Source: Thecamonas trahens ATCC 50062 (Eukaryota > Apusozoa > Apusomonadida > Apusomonadidae). Taken from it: a DNA stretch of 64,000 nucleotides. Position 1 is the first letter of the stretch. Each line of letters begins with the position of its first letter. Of the stretch, positions 40,801 through 52,145 are shown in pieces. The translations under genes and the position numbers were made by a program. The DNA is taken from the NCBI RefSeq assembly GCF_000142905.1, contig NW_013657668.1, positions 482,644 through 546,643 on the forward strand. The letters run 5' to 3'. The notes under the pieces were generated by a model. The model saw only the letters and a list, made by a program, of their open reading frames with translations, searched no databases and had not been told where the DNA came from.

Positions 40801-43800
40801 ACGCCCAGATGCAAACGAAAGCGCTGGAACCACGCAGCCGGAGATACGGGTAAAAGTGACAACCACGCTCGAGTTGCAGCTGAGCCCGTCGAGGTCGACG
40901 ACCGCATCCGGACCAAACCCGATGCCCACAATGTCGACAGCCGTGCCGGCCGCCGCACTGCTGGGCATCACGCTCGTCACCGCGGGCACGTACTTGAACG
41001 ACACGTCCGCTGCCGGCCCGTCAACCACCGCCGCTACGTTGCCGACCACCGCCGAGACCGCAGCCACGCTCCCGGATCCAGCGCTTGGCGCCACGCACCC
41101 AAGCAAGACCGTGGCACCAGATTGCGCCACACCCGCGCCCGAGCACAGCAGGCCGCCGAGCGAGATCGAGTTGAGCGGCAGACCAGTGCCAAAGTAGCCG
41201 ATAATGCTCACCGCCGTGCCGACCGGGCCCGAGGTCGGCGCAATTCGCGAAATCGTCGCCGCGTATACAAACGAGACGCTACCGGTGGCAGAGCTCAAGC
41301 CGTCGAGCGTCACTCGGACGTCGGCAACCGTTCCCACCACCGCAGACGGTACGCTGCATCCGGTGACCGCAAAGAGCCCCGCTCCTGCTGCGCTCACGCT
41401 CGCTGGCCCGCCGCTCGCTGCCACTGCACCAAACACAATGTCACCACACGTGATGCCACCCAGCGAAGCGCCCACGAGCGTAAACGCCTGTCCGGTCATC
41501 CCGGCTGCAGGGGTCACAGACACCACCATCGGTTCGTACGTGAAAGTAACTCCTGCACCTGTACCCGAGGTCACAGCGTTAAACGCCACTGCGACTGCGC
41601 CGACGCGTGTGCTGGTTAGCCCTTGCGGGACGGCACAGCCTGCGAGCAGCGAACCGCTTGCTGCGGATGGTGTCCCGCTCGCCGCCACTCCGTCGATGAG
41701 AACCGAGGAGCAGTCTGCGCCAGCCAGCCCGCTGCCGGTCACATTGAATATCGTGTTCTGGTCGCCGGTGTCTGGCGACATGCTCACCAGCTGGGGAACT
41801 ACCGTAAAGCTCGGAACAACCGCTCCAGCCCGAGCTGCAGCGTCCAGCGATCCGGCCGACACGCTCACGCGGCCGACCGTTCCTACGCCAAGGCTCATCG
41901 GCACGGTACATCCGTCCAAGCGAGTCCCGCCCACAAGAACGGACGGACTTCCGCTCGCAGGTACGCCGTCAACGGTGACCGCGGCACACGAGGCAACGTT
42001 ATGAAAGCCGCTGCCGGTGACCATGATGGCAGCACCAGGCGGGCCGGAGCTCGGGCTCACCGCCACCACATCCGAGTAGACGTCGAGCGTGAGGTTGGCT
42101 GGCGCAGCAAGCGAGTCGAGCGTGAGCGTGAGCTCCAGACCTGCTTCCGCAGCCAGGCCGGGTGCCACTGTGCACCCACGAATCTCGTCGTTCGGCGAGC
42201 CGCGGACCACGGTGGCGGTCCCGGCAAGCGCCTCGCCACGGACATGCAAATCAGCGCAGGTTGCGCCTAGAAAGCCGGTTCCGGTCACCGTCACCACCGA
42301 GCCGGCGACGACGCCGGTCGGTGCCACGGCGCCCAGCGTCGGCACTGCGCGCAATGTAGTGAACGCCGCCGCAAAGTTGGTCTCCAGCGGAATGCCCGCC
42401 GAGTTGACAGCCGTTGTCGCATCGAGGGCAATGTCAATGACCTCAAGGTTCGGCAGTACAGTAGCAGGCACAAACGTAGCCGATACGTTGGCGAGTGAGG
42501 CCCAGGTGAGCGTGCCAGGAAGAGTCACCCGCGGCCCACCACCCGACGGCAGGTATGAGACCAAGAGCGCAGCCGCAACCGAGCTTGTCTCCATCGCTTC
42601 GTTGAACGCGAGTGTGATCGCAGTGGTGGGATGGACCAGCTCGGCCGTGTCTGGCGGTGCCACGCTCGTCACTCGTGGCGCGGTCACGTCAAGCGTGATA
42701 AAGCAGACGTCGACCGGCGGCGAGCCCAGGAGCCGATTGAGCGACACGTCGGTTGCCTCGCCGGTCACTTGCAAGCAGTGTCGCGTTAGATTGCGCAGTC
42801 CGTGGTCGCCACCTGGTGTGTAGGTGAGCACTCGGTTGACGTCTGACCACACAAAGGTACCCGACGCCGAAGCCGGCTCGAGCTCCTCGATCACTGCGGC
42901 ACCGCTCCAGGCCGTGAGGTTGAACGCAGCCTCGGTTGTCGCCGTGCTCATCGGCTCGGAGAAAACATGCTGATGGGCGCGGAGGCACTCACACCAATGG
43001 TGCCGTCGGCCAGCGAGACCGAGACAACGGTGGGAGGCGTGAGATCGACCGTGCGGAAGGTGGCAACAGCAGTGGCAGCGAGCGAGTTGAGCACCACGTC
43101 CTTGGCCGTCCCGCCCGCCACCGTCGTCCGGTAAGAGGCGTCGTCGGAGAGCGGCGCATCTGGCACCCATGTGAGCCGCGTGAGATCGCTTGACCAAGCG
43201 CTGGAGCCGCTGATGGGCACAAACGATGAACCGTCGATTCGCGCCACCGTCAGCGCCGAGTCGGCCGACGCCACGTCCATGCGCTCCGAGAAGACAATAC
43301 TGACGTTTGCGGTGACCGGGATTGAAATGGCGGCGTCGGCTGGAGTCATCGAAATCACGGTCGGCGCGGTAATGTCCTGCGTCTCCCATGTAAAGACCAG
43401 GTCGGGACCAGGCGCCATGGCGTTGCCGATAGCATCGGTGAGTGCAGCTCGCACGAAAACCAGCCGACACAGAGTCTCGTTGACCAGCGGCCTGCCTGCG
43501 GCCGGGCGGATGCCTAACCGCGCACCACCGAGCGAAAAGGCAGCGATGTGCGGCAGAGGGGTCCACGGCCCATCACCCCCCACATCGCGACAGGCAAGCG
43601 TGGCGGCATCGCTCGCGGAGCTCACGTTGAGAGCCTCGTCAAAGGTGACGACGAGCAGAGTCGTGACCGCAACGTTTGCAGAAGCGTTGGCTGGGGCGAC
43701 GCTGACAACGACGGGGCCGTCGATGTCCTCGGTGGTAAACTGGAAGAACGACGGCGCGAGCGAGTTGCCCGAAACATCGTGGGCGCCTGCCGAGACAGCA

Positions 43801-46800
43801 ACATAGTGGGTAGTCTTCTGGGCAAGAAGCGCCGAGGGCGTAAAGGTAACGACCGAGTTGTTTCCGGTCCAGGCAAAGGAGCCCGGAACGACACGTGCAT
43901 CCGCGTCGGAGAGCGAGAAGGCGGGCGGGAACGTGGTGGTGTTCATCGGCTCGTTAAAGGCGAGCGTGACCACGGTGGAAGAGATGGAGAGCGGGCCGGC
44001 GTCGTCGACTGGCAGGTGCCACTGCATGACTGGTGGGATGTTGTCGATGGTGTGGAAGGAGGAGGCCCAGGTCGGCGAGAGAGGGTACGACGACTCGTCT
44101 TGGGCGTCAGCTGAGATGGTGATGGTGTAGTCGCGGTCGGCGACCAAACCCGATGGAGTCCACTGGAGGACCGAGAGCGAGAGCCAAAAGGCCGAGCCGG
44201 AGACCGGAGTCACGCCGTCGAGCTTGACAGAGACCGCGTTCTCGGTCTTTGAGAGCGACATGGGCTCGGAGAAGGTGATCAGGATCGAGGCCGCGAGCGA
44301 GACTGCTGGTGCACCGTTCGGCGGAGACATGTTGATGACCGATGGCGGTCCGTTGTCGACGGTGAAAAAGTGCGAGGCAAAGGGGGCAGCCATAAAGTTG
44401 CCTGAAACGTCGCGGATGGTGGTCAAGAGGCTGATGTCGTAGCGATGCGCAAAGGTGAGGTTCGACGTGGGGGTGAGGGCCACGCGGGTGTTGCCGGCGG
44501 ACCAAGTGAGATAGCCGCCGACGCCGACGCTGGCCTCGTCCTCGACAATGAGGCTGCTGCCGAGAGTGACCGAGCTCGGGTCGATGGCCTCGTTGAACGC
44601 GATCTCAATGTCGTCACCGACCGGCACCCCCTGCTTAGCCCGGGTAGGGATGGTGAACGAGACCTGCGGCGGAGTGAGGTCGATGGTCTTGAAAGCAAAC
44701 GAGCCGACGTTGGCAAAGGCAAGGCCACCAGTGGCGTCGCGGGCGTGGGTCGAGACGGTGACAACAAACGAGGTCTTCTCGGCGAGCGGCTGTGCAGGGT
44801 CAAACACGACAAGCCGCGGGGTGATCCAGGTGAAAGAACCCGGGAACGAAGCCACGATGCCGGCAGAGAGCGAAAAGGCGGCCTCGACACTCGAGGCGTT
44901 CATAGGCTCAGAAAAGACGACGGTGACGTTGGACTCGACCGCGACGTCCACAGCGTTGGCCAGTGGGATGGTGGCGTCGATGAACGGGCGGGTGACGTCT
45001 TGGCAGGTTGGCGGCAGGAGCGACCAGACTGGGCCAGGCTGGCAAGTCCGCGACGCGTCGCCGATAAGCGAGTAGTACTGGTTGCAGCCGTAGTGGCAGA
45101 CGCTGGGGAAGGTGGTGTTGGTGCAGCCGTCGACAAGATAGCCAGCGACCGGCGGGATGAGCGGCCCACAGTCCTGGGCCACGCACACCGGATGACTGCC
45201 TGTCCAGTTGCCGGTCACCAGGCACGTTCGCGACGTTGCGCCGATAATGTCATAGCCCGAGTTGCAGGAGAACGACGCACAGATGCGGTCGACTTCAGGA
45301 ACACAACCGGTCGGCGGCTGGAGGTCGCCGTTGGCCGGCGCGGCGAGCGCAGGGCACCAGTTGGGGAGCGGCTTACAAACCGGAGTCGGCGCGGACCAGT
45401 TACCTGCGGTGGCCGAGCCTTGGAGACACGAGAGCGTTGGCGAACCAACCAGATAGTACCCGGTGTTGCAGCCAAAGACGCCACACTGACCGGCGATGGA
45501 GCGGTTGCAGGCGCCAAGCGTACCGTGGGGGTCGGCCTCGAGGTCGGGGCAGTACTCGGTGGAGATGGCGCAGATGGCCGGCGTTGACGACCACGAGCCC
45601 GAGGCCAGGCAGGTGCGGGTGATGTCGCCAACAAGGATGAAGCCGTCGTCGCAGTCGTAGGAGCAGACGTCACGGTAGGTACGCGACGGGCAGCTGAGGA
45701 GCCTGCCGTTGACCGGGGCAACGAGCTGCTCGCACTCGATGTTGGTGCAGCGTGAGGCGTTTCCGGACCACAGGCCGACGGTCTCGTTGAAAGCAGTGCA
45801 TGTACGCGAGGTCGGGCCGTCGAGCTCGTAGCCGACGTCGCAGTAAAAGACACCGCAGGTGTCGTCGACGCGATGGCCGCACTCGTTGAGGTTGCCAAAT
45901 TGCGGCGGAGGCAGCGGCGTGCAGTATCCGTCGCGCGGCGTGCAGTCGACTAGCGAGGCATTGCTCCACACGCCCAAAGCGCGGCTTGCGCCTTGGACGC
46001 ATGCCGTGGACTGGACGCCGAGCGAGTGGTAGCCATCACGGCAAGTCATGTCGAGGACCTGGCCGAGGCGGCGCGAGAAGGAGGCAAAGGTGCCGCCTTC
46101 GGCAGGAGCCAGGTAGGGGCAAAACGACTCGTCGACGGGGCAGACAATGTCTTGCGACCACTTGCCATGGGTAGCATTGTGTGCCTTGCATGTGACGTTG
46201 ACGACGTAGTCGTCGACGGCAAAGCCGATCTGTTTGCGGCCGACATCGCATTGGAATGGGCCGCAGCTGCCGCCGATGGAGGTGGTGCAGGCTCCACCAA
46301 AGGTGCCGCCGTCCGGGGTGGCTAGCAGCGGACAGTAGTCAGCAATGAGGGCGGAGCAGTCGGCGCCGTCGTATCCAATGTCGCAGGCGCAGGTGTTTGG
46401 CGCGACGCATGCGCCGTGCTCAATTGAGCAGGCCGGCGCGTTGCAGATGGGATCACACTCGTCGAGCGCGAGGACAGAAATGCCATGCACGGCCGAGTTG
46501 GGGCAGGCAGCGACTTGGAGCGAGACTTCGATGTGACCGAGGGCAGCGGCGACAAACTCAACGTATGGCGCGCCGGTGAGCGCCGAAGTGACTGTTGCCG
46601 GGCCGGTGACAGTCCAGGCATACGAGGACGAAGCGACGTTGGTGCTCACGCGGAGCGACATGGTGATGCAAGCGGTGGTGTTGAGCGTGGCGCCGTCAAA
46701 GGACGAGGCGCCGTCGACGACAATGGCGGTGGCGAGCGGGCCGACCACCAGCTCGCTCGGGTAATGGAAAGAGCCGAGGTTGATGTCGTAGACGGCCTCG

Positions 46801-49280
46801 GTACCGACCGGGAGCCGGACAATGGCGTCCGGGTACGCCTCGGCATCGTCAAAGTATGTGGCGGCGGCGCCGGGAACCGACCAGAGGATCTCGCCCGCTG
46901 TGGTGTTGACGGCGCTGGCCGAGATGTTAGACTGGGAGAGGTAGACGGTGCCAACAAAGCAGTCGCGGGCAATGGTGAGGAGCGGGGTGGCATCGTCGAG
47001 AAAGTCGGTGATGACCGGGTCGGCAGCCGAGGCTTCGATGTAAACGTTGGCGACATCGCCAGGCAGACCAGCGCCGCCGGGTCCGCCGGTCCCGCCGGCC
47101 CCGCCAGCTCCACCATCGGCGCCAGCGCCGACGACGTCGAGGAACGTCGAGTTTGCGGTGACGTACTCGACGCCTTCGTTGCATGTAATGACGACGGAGC
47201 CGTTGCAGTAAGAGGGGACGTAGCCCGAGGTGCACCTGCCGAGAAAGTAGAGGCCGCCACACTGTTCAGGCACGATGTTTCCAGAGCAGGAGGCCGTGGC
47301 GTTGTTGTTGACGCACACTTCAACGGTCTCTTCGGGCACAAAGGTAGTGTTGAGCCAGGAAGCGCAGGTGTAGCCGGCGATGGCGTATGTCCCGTTGCAG
47401 CATTCGGCGGTGGCGTTGCCTGAGCAGCACGGGCGCGGCGCGGCGCAGTCATCGAGAAAGACACCTGTGGAGCAGTACGGCTCGAGAGTGCCTGCGCAGC
47501 AAGCGGCGGTGGCGTTGCCGAGGCAGCAGCCTTCAGTGCCGGCGCACGTGGCGTTGTACTCGAACGCGCCGGAGGAGCAGTTGAGGCCGTAGGTACCTGT
47601 GCAGCATGCGGCGGTCGCGGTGTCGTTGCCGTAGCAGCACGCGTCTTGTGGAGTCGACCAAGTGCCGTTGGTGCACGCCAGCTCGTAGGTCCCATTTGAG
47701 CAGCAAGCTTCGGTGGTGTTGCCGAGGCAGCAGTCAGCCGCGCCGGCGCATGTGGCGTTGTAGTCCCAGGTTGCGCCGTGGCAGAGGGCCTCGGGCGTGC
47801 CGCCAACGCAGACCGGCTGCGGGTTGGCATCGCGCGGGCAGCATGAGGCGTAGGGACAGTCATGGACGTAGGTGCCGTTGGCGCAGGTAAAGACTGGTTC
47901 CCAGTGGGTGCAGTTTGCAACAGTGACGTACTGGACGGTGGCATCGCCGGTGAAGACGCCACCAATGCCGCCGTCGCCACCAGCGCCGCCGGCGCCGCCA
48001 GGGCCGCCGACGCCGCCGGTGCCACCAGGACCGGCCTCGAGCGAGCACATGCGGAAGACGCCGTTGGCGCCGTTGTTGAAGACATAGACGGCAAAGTTGC
48101 CGCCGCCGGAGAAGCCACCTGTTCCCGGATAGCCGCCTTGACCGCCGCCGCCGCCGCCGCCACCGCCGGAGCCGGCACCAAAGACGGTGATGTTGGTGGA
48201 GCGGAAGCCGCCGCCGCCACCGCCGCCAGAACCGCCCTCGCCGCCGTAGCCGGCGGTGCCGTTTGCGCCGCGGCCGCCGGGAAAGTAAAATCCTGCAGCG
48301 TGGATGGGAAGCTGAGCTGAGACGCCTCCCTCGTCGCCGGCGGCGCCCGAGACGCCGTCGACGGCGACACCGCCTGTGCCGCCCGGCGGGCCTGCCGTGC
48401 CGCCGACGCCTCCCGGTCCGCCGAGAGGTGAGGCACCGCCATCGGCACCATGCCATCCGGCGGGTCCGCCTGAGCCGCCGCCGCCACCGCCCATGCCGTC
48501 TTGAGTCATGTTGGTGCCGAGCTGCATCGAGCCGGCGGTCGAGTTGACGCCGGCGGTCCCGCCGTAGACGCCGGCACCGGCGCCGCCGGTCCCGCCAAGG
48601 CCCGGTGCGTTCTCGAGCTCCTTCGTCCCGTTGCCGCCGGAGAGACCGGGCAAACCGGGCAGGCCAGGGGCGCCTGCGGTGCCCGGAGCGCCAGAGGAGG
48701 CGGCACCGGTGACGACGCGGACCCGAGTAAAGGTGTAGTCAGAGCAGGCCTCGAGACGGATGCCGTAGATGGTGACACCAGCAGCCGAAGAAGCAGGAGC
48801 GTCTGCGACTTGAAGCCGCAAAGTATGCAGCTCAAAGTGAGAAGCATCCGTAGCGATGAGACCGGCGATGTAAGGGTAGGAGGCGTTGCCATCGACATTG
48901 AGAGATGATCGGAAGAGGACAGTCGTGTCTGGGTTGTTTGTCCTCGACCAGGCCGCAGGCTCGTAACCACCTTGAACAAAGGTATACGACGGGAGGGCCA
49001 GAGCGGTATCAAACGAGTATGTACCGGTAGCAAGGTAGACATAGACCGTATCATCGGCACTACCACACAGCGCAGCCAGTTCCAGTCCGTGACCAAGTGT
49101 GGTGGGTGCAGAGCGAGTGCCATTGGAGCCACTGTCGCCCGTCACCGTTACAAACACTTCCAAAGCATTCACATCAAGCGGACAGAGAGCTTGAGATGTT
49201 GATGTCAAGACAACGAGGACGAGGACGAGGACGAGGATGGTGGTGGTGGTGGTGGTGGTGGTGGTGGTGGTGGTGGTCAT
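37804..49280 (-). CDS. Giant CCP / Ig-like / IPT multi-pass receptor-like protein (one -1 frame break)
   Basis: About 3,825 residues. A poly-Thr start and signal peptide (ILVLVLVLVVLTSTSQA) precede a beta-helix-like segment (VYVYLATGTYSF, FVQGGYEPAAW) and a Gly-rich region (~190-430). Next come Asn/Cys-rich repeats with many N-glycosylation sites (NATCAGTEGCCLGNATAACC), an EGF module (CVAPNTCACDIGYDGADC), seven CCP/sushi modules, eight bacterial-type Ig-like (Big_5) modules with FSEPMN/FNEAMD-like motifs, and eight IPT/TIG modules (TGTGFLGATC and similar). A Cys-rich stalk (CVRGGNCTSGAIVPLAGFWR, YTGPLCGVCRDSYAKFGDNC) leads to about nine TM segments with YAFLVSGFLPNRYYWEMVIL and VRK. Adding one base at 42962-42965 joins FSEPM to the upstream frame. 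A large adhesion receptor is inferred; no ligand is indicated. Confidence 0.78.
49234..49277 (+). repeat. GGT microsatellite encoding the poly-Thr start of the giant receptor
   Basis: A GGT/ACC repeat directly after the receptor ATG on the minus strand gives 13 Thr before the hydrophobic signal core. Confidence 0.9.
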
Positions 49281-50413
49281 GGTCGATGTGGGTGGGAGGG
49301 GGGGGAGGGGCGGGGGGAGGGGGAAAGAATGAACTCCTCGGGGGGAGGAGACGGGGTGAGGGAGGGGAAGGGGGGAGTGGGGGGAGGGGTGAGGAGGAGT
49401 GGAGGTAGGAGGAGAAAGAGAGAGGGAGTGAGGGAGTGGCGTTGGGTGTTAGGCGGCAACAGATGAGGGGGGTGGGGGGTGGGGGGTGGGGGGTGGGGGA
49501 GGGGGGTGGCAGGAAGGCTCGAAGACACCCGTGCCACCACCCACGTGGACCGTGGCGCATCAAGTTGAGGATGATTTTTTTGGGGCGGAGGTGGCTGGCG
49601 TGAGGGAGCGCGAGCTTGGCTGCCTTACCGGTTGTCAAGTCGATTGCTTTTTAGCATGGCATTGCCAGCGAGTATTGGTGTGCTGTGTGCTGTATAGTGT
49701 GGCTGTCATGTGGCGAGATGATCAAGGGGTAGGGGGTGGGATGGGGGTGCAACAAGGAGTGCAGCGCGACATACGCCCAGCCATCGCCCAGCCATCGCCC
49801 AGCCATCGCCCAGCCATCGCCCAGCCATCGCCCAGCCATCGCCCAGCCATCGCCCAGCCATCGCCCAGCCATCGCCCAGCCATCGCCCGGCCATCACCCA
49901 GCCATCGCCCAGCCATCGCCCAGCCATCGCCCAGCCATCGCCCAGCCATCGCCCGGCCATCACCCAGCCATCGCCCAGCCATCGCCCAGCCATCGCCCAG
50001 CCATCGCCCAGCCATCGCCCGGCCATCACCCAGCCATCGCCCAGCCATCGCCCAGCCATCGCCCAGCCATCGTCCAGCCATCGCCCAGCCATCGCCCAGC
50101 CATCGCCCAGCCATCGCCCAGCCATCGCCCAGCCATCGCCCAGCCATCGCCCAGCCATCGCCCAGCCATGCCCAGCCATCGCCCAGCCATCGCCCAGCCA
50201 TCGCTCACCTTCATTCGCATCCGTTCACCTTTCCCCACTCGCCACCACCACCTGACCCCACCCAACACCCACCACCCTCCCGCCCTCCCCACCCCACCCA
50301 CTCCACCACACCACACCACACCGCACCGCACCCCACAACCTTCCACCCACCCACTATCTCCCCCCTCCCCCTCCCCCTCCCTACGTACCCTCCCTCTACT
50401 CTCGACACCCGCC
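49281..50413. other. Divergent intergenic region, giant receptor (-) and SH3 protein (+)
   Basis: 1.13 kb. Near the receptor it is G-rich (C-rich on the receptor sense strand) from 49291 to 49510. The 11-bp minisatellite fills 49774-50205. A C-rich stretch (50250-50395) precedes the SH3 gene start. No other gene supported. Confidence 0.6.
49774..50205 (+). repeat. 11-bp minisatellite, about 39 copies
   Basis: Consensus CGCCCAGCCAT. A variant (CCCGGCCATCACC) recurs with its GG at 49889, 49955 and 50021, exactly 66 bp apart, so a six-unit higher-order repeat is present. One unit near 50168 lacks two bases. Because 11 is not a multiple of 3 the tract stays open in several frames on both strands, producing false open frames. 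Confidence 0.95.
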
Positions 50414-51865
50414 ATGTCTGGGCGCAAGACGTCGTCGTCGTACTTTGCCGAAATCGACAAGTCCCTCCGAAAGAGAGCAGGCAGTTCACCGAGCTCATCT
50501 GCTTCGTCAAGGTCAAGGGCGTCCGCAGTACACCGTTCTGGAAGGGGAAGCAGTGCTAGTGGCTGTTTTGGTCATGGTTCTGGTCCTGCTTTGACGGCGG
50601 TGGCTGGCTCGTGGTCACACTCGCCGCTGCGCTCACAGGGCTTGCCTTCGCCTCACACCACTGCTCCTTCAGGCGCTCGTCGGCAAGACGCGGCTGATGA
50701 CGACTCGGTGCGGAGCTCGGGCTCACCGAGATCTCGTTCGACTCAGTCTCCTCGTTCGCTGAGCACGATGAAGGCAAGAGCAGGCGGGCGGGTCCAGTCG
50801 GGTCCGCCGTCGGGCCGGACGGGACAGGCACAGGCGGAGGGGCGTGTGCGGGCTTTGGAGGGCAATGAGGCGAGCTCGCTGGAGGCAGCGCGGGACCTGG
50901 CGGTGGGCTCGGTGCGTGCAGGGTCCGAGCCGCGATCACTGGGTGCAAGCCGTGGCTCGGGCGATGACGCCAGCGACGTCGTCCTGGTTCCACACTCGTC
51001 GCTAGAGCGCGTGGTGGAGGAAGAGTTGCATAGAGGCGTCGGCTCGGCATCGTCTGGACGCGAGTCTCAGCGCAAGCGGCGGGTGCTGCGGCACTCGTTT
51101 GATGCTCACGAGCCGAACAGCAGCACTTCGCCGACGCGGCCGACTGCGGTGGCGCTGTATGACTTCAAGGGCCGCGATGGGTCGCAGCTCTCGTTCAAGC
51201 GCGGCGACGTCCTCTTGCTTGTCTCCACCGTCTCGACGTGGTGGACTGCAGAACTCGATGGTCGCCGCGGCAAGATTCCCTTCAACTACGTCCGGGTCCG
51301 CGACGAGTCGGAGGCCTCGGCCAGCGACGCCAGCCTCAAACGTCGCGAGCAAACCTCTCCAGGCATCGATGCTGGCTTTGGGCCTTCCATCAGTGTCTCT
51401 GCCGCGAGTGGAGGTGGGTCCGCTGGCGAGAGCCGGGCCGAGGTGGCGTCCTCCGGACGGGTGGCAGCCGCCCAGGCTGCGCGCCGGCGCAAGGCCCGCG
51501 TCTACACCCATGGGCGAGTGGACAAAGTCAAGGAAACCCCTCAGCTTGTCTCGCGGGAGTCGCTCCATGCGGCGTACGCCGAAATCGACCGACTCCGGCA
51601 GCTGCTCGTGGTGACCCAGCAAGAGTCGATTGCCAAGTCCAAACTCGTCCACTCACTCACACGCAGCCTCGCGGTGTCGGGTGATGAGGTCCGCCAGCTC
51701 AAGGCCGAAAATCGCCATGCTGCCAAGGTGGCGAAGGCCCAAGCCGAGAACTGTGCCTCGGGCGCATGTCAGGTCTCCTCGCTAGCGGCCACCAAGTACG
51801 CCATCCGTGCCATGACCTCGACGGCGAGCCGGCGGCTCCACGCGGGTTCTGCACCGACCAAGTGA
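50414..51865 (+). CDS. SH3-domain protein with coiled coil
   Basis: 483 residues from the ATG at 50414 (MSGRKTSSSYFAEIDKSL). The first ~240 residues are Ser/Arg/Gly-rich and probably disordered. One SH3 domain covers about 243-300, with AVALYDFKGRDGSQLSFKRG, the tryptophan pair in TWWTAELDGRRGKIP and FNYVRV, so the peptide-binding residues (ALYDF, W, P, Y) are present. A coiled coil starts near residue 375 (AYAEIDRLRQLLVVTQQESI). A cytoskeletal or endocytic adaptor is a reasonable inference; no specific orthologue is recognised. The minisatellite upstream is probably untranslated, since an ATG with no repeat coding is available. Confidence 0.8.
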   Translation: MSGRKTSSSYFAEIDKSLRKRAGSSPSSSASSRSRASAVHRSGRGSSASGCFGHGSGPALTAVAGSWSHSPLRSQGLPSPHTTAPSGARRQDAADDDSVRSSGSPRSRSTQSPRSLSTMKARAGGRVQSGPPSGRTGQAQAEGRVRALEGNEASSLEAARDLAVGSVRAGSEPRSLGASRGSGDDASDVVLVPHSSLERVVEEELHRGVGSASSGRESQRKRRVLRHSFDAHEPNSSTSPTRPTAVALYDFKGRDGSQLSFKRGDVLLLVSTVSTWWTAELDGRRGKIPFNYVRVRDESEASASDASLKRREQTSPGIDAGFGPSISVSAASGGGSAGESRAEVASSGRVAAAQAARRRKARVYTHGRVDKVKETPQLVSRESLHAAYAEIDRLRQLLVVTQQESIAKSKLVHSLTRSLAVSGDEVRQLKAENRHAAKVAKAQAENCASGACQVSSLAATKYAIRAMTSTASRRLHAGSAPTK

Positions 51866-51973
51866 GAGCACGCCTGCCCGCCTGCCCACCTACCCGCTCC
51901 TTCAATGAACTCGGTTTCCTCTGTCTACTCTCCCGCCTGAATCATCGCCGCTCATCACCTGATCCATCGCCCT

Positions 51974-51989
51974 CCCCCCCCCCCCCCCC
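51974..51989 (+). repeat. Poly-C run (16) upstream of the coiled-coil gene
   Basis: C tract on the sense strand, about 157 bp before the ATG at 52146, in a 280-bp pyrimidine-rich intergenic stretch that holds no gene. Confidence 0.85.
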
Positions 51990-52145
51990 GCCCAACCCGT
52001 CGTCTGCCTGCCACTGATCGCCCGCCCGTCGCCACAGACAGGCAGCCCACCCCCTGCCCTCCTCTCCCCTCGCCCCTCGCTCTCGCCCACCACCACCACC
52101 CCACCCACCACCACTCCTGCCCACACCAGCCAACACCAGGCATAT

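Noticed and set aside
24162-49280. The two large receptors as transposon-related or bacterial contaminants
   Set aside because: GC content, codon usage and compact convergent spacing match the neighbouring eukaryotic genes; no terminal repeats or transposase.
49486-50559. Open frames through the 11-bp repeat on both strands
   Set aside because: Generated by a stop-free repeat in all phases; the SH3 gene has a good ATG at 50414 after the repeat.
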